Positions 9,510 through 15,444 of a stretch of DNA of 64,000 nucleotides are shown piece after piece. Each line of letters opens with the position of its first letter. Position 1 is the stretch's first letter. This DNA comes from Pseudarthrobacter psychrotolerans. Lineage in GTDB: Bacteria; Actinomycetota; Actinomycetes; Actinomycetales; Micrococcaceae. The notes beneath the pieces are model-generated. The model was not told the DNA's origin, ran no database searches, and worked only from the letters and a program-made list of their open reading frames with translations. Made by a program: the position numbers and the translations under genes. The stretch spans positions 868,001-932,000 of the forward strand of contig NZ_CP047898.1 of the NCBI RefSeq assembly GCF_009911795.1. The letters run 5' to 3'.

Positions 9510-9545
9510 TAGGCGGGTCGGAGTGACGTGGCCGACAGTGGTGGG

Positions 9546-10844
9546 ATGAATCACACACGTACTACATCGGCGACTGGCGCAGCCGGCAGTCCGCCGCAGG
9601 CCGCATCGCGGTTTTCGAGGCAGTCGGCCATGGCGGTCCTGGTCTGCTGGCTCTTGGTGGTCTTTGATGGCTACGACCTCATTGTCTACGGCACGGTCCA
9701 GGCTTCGCTTATCGCTGACACGGGCTGGGGGCTGACGAAGGCCACAGCCGGAACCGTAGGCTCCATGGCTTTCGTTGGCATGATGATCGGCGCCATCTTC
9801 GCCGGCCGGATGTCCGATACCTGGGGGCGGCGCCGGACCATCATCGGCTGCGCCATCGTCTTTTCGATCTTCACCATCCTGTGCGCCCTTTCGCCGAATG
9901 CCCTGGTGTTCGGCGCCCTGCGCCTGCTGGCCGGCATCGGCCTCGGCGGCCTGGTTCCCTCAGCCAACGCGCTGGTGGCCGAACTGGTCCCCGGCAAATG
10001 GCGTTCCACGGTTGCCACGCTCATGATGTCTGGCGTGCCGATCGGCGGCTCGATTGCTGCCTTGGCCGGAATTCCACTGATTCCTGCCTTCGGCTGGCCG
10101 GCCATGTTCCTGGTGGCTGTGCTGGCACTGCTGGTGGTCATTCCCCTGGGGCTGCGCTACCTCCCTGAAACGCTCGCGCCGGTCCGGCAGGAGACCACCG
10201 CCAGCGGTGCCGGAACACGCGAACCCATCGGCTTCAAGTCCTTGCTCCGGGCGCCCTTCCTGGGCATGAGCATTCTCTACGCGCTGGCCACGCTGGTGAC
10301 CCTGTTCGCCTGGTACGGCCTGGGTACATGGCTGCCCAACCTGATGCAGTTGGCCGGTTACAACCTCGGCTCGGCACTGACTTTTGCCCTGGCCCTGAAC
10401 CTGGGTGCCGTCGCGGGATCCGTTATTACCGCCTGGGCAGGGACCCGGTTCGGCCCGATCCCAACGGCGATCGCTGCCGCTGCCGTGGCTGCTGCGGCAC
10501 TGCTGGTGCTGGTCACGGGGCCGCCAGTCGCCGTCGTCTACCTCATGCTGGTCCTGGCCGGTGTGGGAACCCATGGCACCCAGTGCCTCATCATCGCCGC
10601 CGTGGCCAGCCACTACCCGGCGCATCTGCGCGGAACAGCCCTCGGCTGGGCTCTCGGTGTCGGCCGCATCGGGGCTGTCGCGGCACCGCAGGTGGGCGGG
10701 CTGCTCCTCGCTGCCGGGCTTGGCGTCAACTCCAACTTCCTGGCGTTCGCCGGCGCCGCGGCCGTAGCCGCCATCCTCCTTGCAGCCATCAGCGTCAAGA
10801 TCAAATCCACATCCAGAATCTCTGAAGGAGCCAGCAATGTCTGA
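9546..10844 (+). CDS. MFS aromatic acid:H+ symporter
   Basis: This 432-residue, 12-helix major facilitator is of the aromatic acid/H+ symporter (AAHS) family. The DGYD motif in helix 1 (VVFDGYDLIVYGT) is characteristic, as is the helix 2-3 loop GRMSDTWGRRR. It probably imports 3-hydroxybenzoate or gentisate. ATG at 9546 is preferred to the in-frame GTG at 9528 because the product then starts MNHTRTT, a usual length. The stop overlaps the hydroxylase start by eight bases, so importer and first enzyme are co-expressed and divergent from iclR. Confidence 0.9.
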   Translation: MNHTRTTSATGAAGSPPQAASRFSRQSAMAVLVCWLLVVFDGYDLIVYGTVQASLIADTGWGLTKATAGTVGSMAFVGMMIGAIFAGRMSDTWGRRRTIIGCAIVFSIFTILCALSPNALVFGALRLLAGIGLGGLVPSANALVAELVPGKWRSTVATLMMSGVPIGGSIAALAGIPLIPAFGWPAMFLVAVLALLVVIPLGLRYLPETLAPVRQETTASGAGTREPIGFKSLLRAPFLGMSILYALATLVTLFAWYGLGTWLPNLMQLAGYNLGSALTFALALNLGAVAGSVITAWAGTRFGPIPTAIAAAAVAAAALLVLVTGPPVAVVYLMLVLAGVGTHGTQCLIIAAVASHYPAHLRGTALGWALGVGRIGAVAAPQVGGLLLAAGLGVNSNFLAFAGAAAVAAILLAAISVKIKSTSRISEGASNV

Positions 10845-12087
10845 CCTGAAATCGTCCACAGATGTCCTCGTGATTGGCGGCGGAATGGCCGGCCTGGCTG
10901 GAGCCCTCGCGCTGCGCGAGAACGGTGCTGACGTGACCCTTGTTGAGCGCGCTCCCGAGTTCGGCGAGGTCGGCGCAGGCCTGCAGATGGCACCCAACGC
11001 ATCCCGCGTGCTCAAGCGCTGGGGCCTGCTCGAGAAGGCCCTCGAAATCGGCGTCCGCCCCAAGCACCTCGTCTTCCGCGACGCTGTCACCGGCGAGGAA
11101 CTCACCCGTCAGGCACTCGGCGGCGAATTCGAGGAACGCTATGGCGCACCCTACGTCGTGATCCACCGCAGTGACCTGCACCGTGTCCTTCTGGAAGGCT
11201 GTGAGGCGGCAGGCGTCAAGCTCGTCAACGACGTCATGGTGGAGAGTGTGGAAACCGTTAACGGCCGTGGTGTGGCGCACACTGCAGCGGGCGTGGACTA
11301 TGAGGCTGATGTTGTCATCGGCGCCGACGGACTCAAGTCCACCCTGCGCCCCCTGGTGGCCGACGACGAACCGGTTTCCTCAGCCTATGTGGCGTACCGC
11401 GGCACCGTGCCGATCACCGAAAACACGCCCAAGGCCGATCTTGAGGATGTCATTGTGTACCTCGGACCGGACTGCCACCTGGTGCAGTATCCGCTGCGCA
11501 AGGGTGAGCTGCTGAACACCGTGGCCGTCTTTAAGTCCCCCTCTTTCGAACGGGGCGAAGAGCAGTACGGCGGCGTAGATGAACTCGACGCCGCTTACCA
11601 GGACTGCATTCCGGCCGTTCAGGATGCCCTGAAAAATCTCGGCACCGCCATGCGCTGGCCCATGTATGACCGTGACCCGATCGAAAACTGGGTGGCCGGC
11701 CGGATGGTGCTGATGGGTGACGCCGCGCACCCCATGCTCCAGTACCTGGCCCAGGGCGCCTGCCAGGCCCTCGAAGACGCCGCCGTACTCCAGGACGTCA
11801 GCAACGGCACCGTCTTTACCGCGGACGGCGTCAACCCCGCAGCCTGGGATCAGGCCATCAAGGAATTCAACACCATCCGGGCCGGCCGCACGTCCCGCGT
11901 CCAGCGGACTGCCCGGGTCTGGGGCGAGTCCTGGCATGTCTCCGGCCTGGCCCGTACCCTGCGAAACCTGCTGTTCAAGAGCCGGACGGACAACAATTTC
12001 CAGTACAACGACTGGCTGTACGGCCAGGACCAGCCCGGAAGCCCCTCGCGCCCTGAAGCCGCCCTGGCGAAGACACTCTCCGCCTAG
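10837..12087 (+). CDS. FAD-dependent 3-hydroxybenzoate 6-hydroxylase
   Basis: This 416-residue flavoprotein monooxygenase has the N-terminal dinucleotide site VIGGGMAGLAGALALRENG (about residues 10-30), the DG-type motif VVIGADGLKS (about 165), and the FAD-ribityl motif LMGDAAHPMLQYLAQGACQALEDA cut here to its core GDAAHPM. It should para-hydroxylate 3-hydroxybenzoate to gentisate with NAD(P)H. That feeds the divergent gentisate operon. A salicylate hydroxylase is a close alternative, but salicylate hydroxylases do not fit an island built on gentisate unless they are the 5-hydroxylase type. GAAGGAG lies six bases before the ATG, inside the end of the transporter gene. Confidence 0.87.
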   Translation: MSDLKSSTDVLVIGGGMAGLAGALALRENGADVTLVERAPEFGEVGAGLQMAPNASRVLKRWGLLEKALEIGVRPKHLVFRDAVTGEELTRQALGGEFEERYGAPYVVIHRSDLHRVLLEGCEAAGVKLVNDVMVESVETVNGRGVAHTAAGVDYEADVVIGADGLKSTLRPLVADDEPVSSAYVAYRGTVPITENTPKADLEDVIVYLGPDCHLVQYPLRKGELLNTVAVFKSPSFERGEEQYGGVDELDAAYQDCIPAVQDALKNLGTAMRWPMYDRDPIENWVAGRMVLMGDAAHPMLQYLAQGACQALEDAAVLQDVSNGTVFTADGVNPAAWDQAIKEFNTIRAGRTSRVQRTARVWGESWHVSGLARTLRNLLFKSRTDNNFQYNDWLYGQDQPGSPSRPEAALAKTLSA

Positions 12088-12118
12088 GCGAGGCCCTTTG
12101 TCCAGGAGGCCTTGAGGA

Positions 12119-12155
12119 GGGCTGCACGCAATGCAAGGATTGATGCGTGCAGCCC
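12119..12155 (+). terminator. Rho-independent terminator after the hydroxylase
   Basis: GGGCTGCACGCA pairs exactly with TGCGTGCAGCCC across a 13-base loop, followed by CCTCTTTC. It lies 31 bases after the hydroxylase stop and ends the importer-hydroxylase operon. Confidence 0.75.
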
Positions 12156-12206
12156 CTCTTTCACTTATTGACCTGTCCGGGTCTGCCGGCGTGACGGAGA
12201 GCGGCC

Positions 12207-12716
12207 GTGCGGAACGTCACCCTCTACCTGGACGTCGACGGCGTGGTGTGCCCGTTCGGAGCAACGGGCAACACGCCGTGGGGTTCCGGCTGGCGCCTCG
12301 CGAACGCCGGTGTGCTCGAAGTGGCCTATGCGGGACAGCTGGTTGACGGGCTGAACCAGCTTTCCCGGGTGCCCGGAGTCCGGTTTGTGTGGCTCACCAG
12401 CTGGGAGTACATGGCCGCGGAATACTTATGCCCCGCGATCGGTCTGGCCGGCGGCCACTGGCCCTGCCTGAGCGCGGAGGGTGCCGGAACGGGGGAGGCC
12501 TGGTGGAAGCTCGCCGCCCTTCAGGAGGACCTGGCGGCCAACCCTCCGGATGGCATCGTCTGGATGGACGATCAGCTCCGGTATGAACAGGAAGCACTGG
12601 CCTGGGCCGCATTCCTGGGCCCGCGCATCCTTACCGTGTCGCCCGATCCGCGCCGGGGAATCTCTCCCGCTGAACTGGACGCCGTCAGCGGGTTTGTCAC
12701 CAGCCAGCTGTTTTGA
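12207..12716 (+). CDS. HAD-like protein (RNA-repair-associated HAD type)
   Basis: This 169-residue protein starts at GTG 12207. Its N-terminal motif LYLDVDGVVCPFG matches the HAD nucleophile loop DxDG. WLTSWEY supplies the motif II Ser/Thr position and IVWMDDQL a late acidic motif. The pattern resembles the small HAD domain named after Swiss-army-knife RNA-repair proteins, here as a stand-alone protein. Substrate is unknown. It has no obvious operon partner: a terminator lies upstream and the phosphate transporter begins 153 bases downstream. No strong ribosome site marks the start, so it could shift slightly. Confidence 0.7.
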   Translation: MRNVTLYLDVDGVVCPFGATGNTPWGSGWRLANAGVLEVAYAGQLVDGLNQLSRVPGVRFVWLTSWEYMAAEYLCPAIGLAGGHWPCLSAEGAGTGEAWWKLAALQEDLAANPPDGIVWMDDQLRYEQEALAWAAFLGPRILTVSPDPRRGISPAELDAVSGFVTSQLF

Positions 12717-12781
12717 CCTGATGCCGGGGGCGCGTACGATCGATAAGGTTTCAACCCGGCTCTGTTAACACCGCAGGTCAT

Positions 12782-12803
12782 TCCACGTGAACTGCAGGTG
12801 AAT
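12782..12803 (-). promoter_or_regulatory. PHO-box-like direct repeat upstream of pit
   Basis: Read on the minus strand there are two adjacent 11-base units, ATTCACCTGCA and GTTCACGTGGA. They match the GTTCACC-type repeats bound by actinobacterial PhoP. A weaker third unit (ATGACCTGCGG) follows. The site is about 66 bases before the phosphate transporter start. Confidence 0.6.
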
Positions 12804-12869
12804 TACGCTGTGCAGGGCAGACGGGGGTAATGGAACTGCTGAACGTCGTCTCTGCAGATTGGGCAACAG

Positions 12870-14114
12870 GTGGACATCACCTTTATGGTGGCGCTGGTCA
12901 TCGGACTGGCACTATTTTTCGACTTCACTAACGGCTTCCACGACACCGCCAATGCGATGGCTACGCCCATCGCCACCGGTGCCATCAAACCGAAGACCGC
13001 TGTGACCCTCGCCGCAATCCTGAACCTGGTCGGTGCCTTCCTCTCAACGGAAGTGGCCAAAACTGTCTCCGGCGGCATCATCCGGGAAGGCTCCGACAGT
13101 GTCCCGATCACCCCGGACATTATTTTCGCCGGCCTGATGGGTGCCATCCTCTGGAACATGATCACCTGGCTCAAGGGCCTGCCCTCCAGTTCATCCCACG
13201 CGCTCTTCGGCGGGCTGATCGGCGCAGCGATAGCCGGCATCGGATTCGATTCCGTGAACCTGGAAACCCTGCTGCAGAAGGTCATCCTGCCAGCCATCTT
13301 CGCCCCGCTCATTGCCGGCCTGGTGGCGTACCTCTGCACCCGGCTCGCGTATGCACTCACATCCCGGCACGATCCTGACACCGGCAGCAAGCTGACGCAG
13401 AAGCGCGGCGGATTCCGCACCGGCCAGATCTTCACATCCAGCCTTGTGGCGCTGGCCCACGGAACCAACGACGCCCAGAAGACCATGGGCATCATCACCC
13501 TGGTGCTGATTTCCGCGGGCACCCAGGCCCCGGGCTCGGGCCCGCAGCTCTGGGTCATCACCGCGTGCGCCGTGGCCATCGCTGTCGGCACCTACGCAGG
13601 CGGCTGGCGCATCATCCGGACCATGGGCTCCGGGCTCACCGAGGTCAAGCCCGCCCAGGGCTTCGCAGCCGAGACCAGCACCGCATCAGCCATTCTTGCC
13701 TCCTCCCACTTGGGGTTCGCCCTCTCCACCACGCAGGTGGCGTCCGGTTCCGTGATCGGCTCCGGCATGGGCCGCAAAGGCACCACAGTGCGCTGGAACC
13801 TGGTGGGAAAAATCGCCCTCGGCTGGCTGTTCACCCTTCCCGCCGCCGGCATTGTGGGCGCGCTGACCGCGCTGCTCGTGAAGACTGGGGTGGTGGGTGT
13901 GGTGATTGCCGCCGTCGCCGGCACCGCCGCGGTGATGTTTATGTTCGTCTACTCCCGTAAGTCGTCGGTGGGCCACCACAATGCCGTGGAAGTCGAAGAA
14001 GCGGGCCAGACCGTCCGCTTCGCCAAGAAGAAAGCCCTCGCCCGTGCCCGCGCCAAGGCGGACCAGCAGAAGGATGCCGCCAAGGCGGACCAGCAGAAGG
14101 ATGCTCAGCGATGA
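12870..14114 (+). CDS. pit: Low-affinity inorganic phosphate transporter (PiT family)
   Basis: This 414-residue membrane protein carries the PiT signatures near each repeat: FDFTNGFHDTANAMAT at residues 17-32, and the second-half copy ALAHGTNDAQKTMGI. About 10-11 helices are visible. The GLPSSSSHALFGG loop is also typical. It takes up phosphate, often as a metal-phosphate complex, with protons. The start is GTG 12870. A charged Lys/Ala/Gln tail ends with a perfect 27-base tandem duplication. A four-base overlap couples it to the next small membrane protein, and a PHO-box-like site lies upstream. Confidence 0.92.
   Translation: MDITFMVALVIGLALFFDFTNGFHDTANAMATPIATGAIKPKTAVTLAAILNLVGAFLSTEVAKTVSGGIIREGSDSVPITPDIIFAGLMGAILWNMITWLKGLPSSSSHALFGGLIGAAIAGIGFDSVNLETLLQKVILPAIFAPLIAGLVAYLCTRLAYALTSRHDPDTGSKLTQKRGGFRTGQIFTSSLVALAHGTNDAQKTMGIITLVLISAGTQAPGSGPQLWVITACAVAIAVGTYAGGWRIIRTMGSGLTEVKPAQGFAAETSTASAILASSHLGFALSTTQVASGSVIGSGMGRKGTTVRWNLVGKIALGWLFTLPAAGIVGALTALLVKTGVVGVVIAAVAGTAAVMFMFVYSRKSSVGHHNAVEVEEAGQTVRFAKKKALARARAKADQQKDAAKADQQKDAQR
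14051..14104 (+). repeat. 27-base perfect tandem duplication in the pit tail
   Basis: Two identical units (14051-14077 and 14078-14104) encode RAKADQQKDA followed by AKADQQKDA. The frame is kept, so copy-number change would only alter tail length. Confidence 0.9.
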
Positions 14115-14332
14115 AGTGGTTGGAACTCTTGACGGTGGCCGGCACCACCCTGGTGTCCGCGGTAACGGTTGTGGTCCTGTATTCGCTGGGCGTGCGGCTG
14201 ACGGCCATCGCCGGCGACGCCGAGCAGGCCTCTCCCCGCGCCAAACGCTACTTCGCCTACACCTGCTTTGGCCTCTGCGGCATAGCCGTGCTGTTCGGGC
14301 TGTACCTGATCATTCCTTACTTCAGCAAGTAG
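14111..14332 (+). CDS. Small two-helix membrane protein downstream of pit
   Basis: This 73-residue protein has two predicted membrane helices (about residues 8-27 and 50-68) joined by a short basic loop (SPRAKRYF). Its ATG overlaps the pit stop region (ATGA), so it is translated with the transporter. I recognise no named family. Its constant position suggests a small accessory subunit of the phosphate permease, but that is only inferred from coupling. Confidence 0.75.
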   Translation: MKWLELLTVAGTTLVSAVTVVVLYSLGVRLTAIAGDAEQASPRAKRYFAYTCFGLCGIAVLFGLYLIIPYFSK

Positions 14333-14359
14333 CCCTTCAGCCCGTCAACACCGCAGGGC

Positions 14360-14365
14360 TACTCT
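14360..14365 (+). promoter_or_regulatory. -10 box of the RibD-like gene (leaderless)
   Basis: TACTCT ends six bases before the ATG at 14372. No ribosome site is present between them. Confidence 0.45.
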
Positions 14366-14371
14366 GGTTCC

Positions 14372-14929
14372 ATGTCCAGGATCCAGTATTTTGTCGCGGC
14401 CTCCATCGACGGGTTCATTGCCACCACCAAAGATGACCTCGCCTGGCTTCTTGAGTTCGACGGCTTCGAGGGCGGCAAGGAAAGCTACGAAACCTTCATG
14501 GCCGGCGTCGGCTGCATTGTTATGGGCGGCGGGACGTATGCCTGGCTGATGGAGCACGAACCCGGCAACTGGCCGTACCCTTCCACACCCTGTTACGTGT
14601 TTACCCGGCACGAGCACGTTGCCCCGGCCGGGACGGACATCACCTTCGTCCGCGGTCCCGTCCAGGAGTTCATCCAGGACTTCAAGGACAACGCCGGCGC
14701 CCTGAACGTCTGGGTGGTGGGTGGCGGCAATCTCGCTGCGCAATTCGCCGACGCCGGGCTACTGGACGAACTCATCCTGTCGGTCATCCCCGTGGTGCTG
14801 GGCGAGGGCAAGCGGCTGCTCCCGATGGAAGGCCCGACGACGCCACTTGAGTTGACGGCGTCCCGCACCTTGGGCCGGGGAATCGTGGAGCTGCGCTACA
14901 CCCTCACATCCCCGGATCCGGCCCGCTAG
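14372..14929 (+). CDS. Dihydrofolate reductase/RibD C-terminal-like reductase
   Basis: This 185-residue stand-alone RibD-C domain has the N-terminal strand QYFVAASIDGFIA, the middle motif IVMGGGTYAW, the nucleotide site VWVVGGGNLAAQFADAGLLDEL (only the core VVGGGNLA is diagnostic) and SVIPVVLGEGKRL near the end. These proteins are NADPH-binding reductases with mostly unknown substrates. They are neither the FolA enzyme nor bifunctional RibD, because the deaminase domain is missing. It converges with the thioesterase gene, 22 bases apart. Confidence 0.85.
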   Translation: MSRIQYFVAASIDGFIATTKDDLAWLLEFDGFEGGKESYETFMAGVGCIVMGGGTYAWLMEHEPGNWPYPSTPCYVFTRHEHVAPAGTDITFVRGPVQEFIQDFKDNAGALNVWVVGGGNLAAQFADAGLLDELILSVIPVVLGEGKRLLPMEGPTTPLELTASRTLGRGIVELRYTLTSPDPAR

Positions 14930-14951
14930 CGGACCGAGCTGCCTGCGGCGT

Positions 14952-15425
14952 TCAGGCCTCTGGCGGCTCGTTGTCCCGGAGCATGTTGGTGATGCGGGCG
15001 GTCGAGAGGCGACGGCCTTTTTCGTCCGTCATCACGATTTCATGCGTTGTCAGGGTCCGGCCCAGATGGATCGCGGTGCAGGTCCCTGTCACGGTGCCCG
15101 CGGCGACCGCACGGTGGTGTGTGGCGCTCACTTCGATGCCCAGGGCGTGCCGGCCGGCGCCGGCGTGCATCCCGGCGGCGAACGATCCCAGTGTTTCGGC
15201 CAGCACCACATGGGCGCCGCCGTGCAGGATGCCCGCCACCTGGGTGTTTCCTTCCACCGGCATGGTGGCCACCGTCCGTTCCGGGCTCATCTCCAGGAAG
15301 TGGATCCCCATCTTCACGACCAGGGCGCCGATGCCCATGTGGCCGAGCCAGCCGTGGAGGTGCGCCGGGATGCCTGCTGTGACCAATTCCTCAGTGAAGG
15401 GCCCGGGCGTGAAATTGTCCATCAT
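14952..15425 (-). CDS. PaaI-like hotdog thioesterase
   Basis: This 157-residue hotdog-fold protein carries VEGNTQVAGILHGGAHVVLAET in shortened form as the catalytic loop (motif GxxHGGAxxxLAE), plus GIEVSATHHRAV. It resembles the hydroxyphenylacetyl-CoA/4-hydroxybenzoyl-CoA thioesterase group (PaaI). Two adjacent Met codons (15425 and 15422) are possible starts. The second lies five bases from a weak TAGTTG box. It is divergent from polA with only 19 bases between start codons. Confidence 0.85.
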   Translation of the reverse strand: MMDNFTPGPFTEELVTAGIPAHLHGWLGHMGIGALVVKMGIHFLEMSPERTVATMPVEGNTQVAGILHGGAHVVLAETLGSFAAGMHAGAGRHALGIEVSATHHRAVAAGTVTGTCTAIHLGRTLTTHEIVMTDEKGRRLSTARITNMLRDNEPPEA

Positions 15426-15431
15426 GGCAAC

Positions 15432-15437
15432 TAGGCT
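15432..15437 (+). promoter_or_regulatory. -10 box of polA (leaderless)
   Basis: TAGGCT ends seven bases before GTG 15445. GTGAAA at 15409-15414 is a possible -35 with a 17-base spacer. The box shares TA (15432-15433) with a weaker minus-strand box for the thioesterase gene. Confidence 0.5.
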
Positions 15438-15444
15438 GGCACCT

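Noticed and set aside
8700..9554. IclR starting at 9554 with 19 extra residues
   Set aside because: The extra stretch covers the divergent promoter and operator and resembles no IclR N-terminus. The ATG at 9497 has a perfect -10 at leaderless spacing.
14971..15444. polA extended to the far upstream open frame (1096 residues)
   Set aside because: The extra 158 residues are antisense to the thioesterase gene and have no polymerase similarity.
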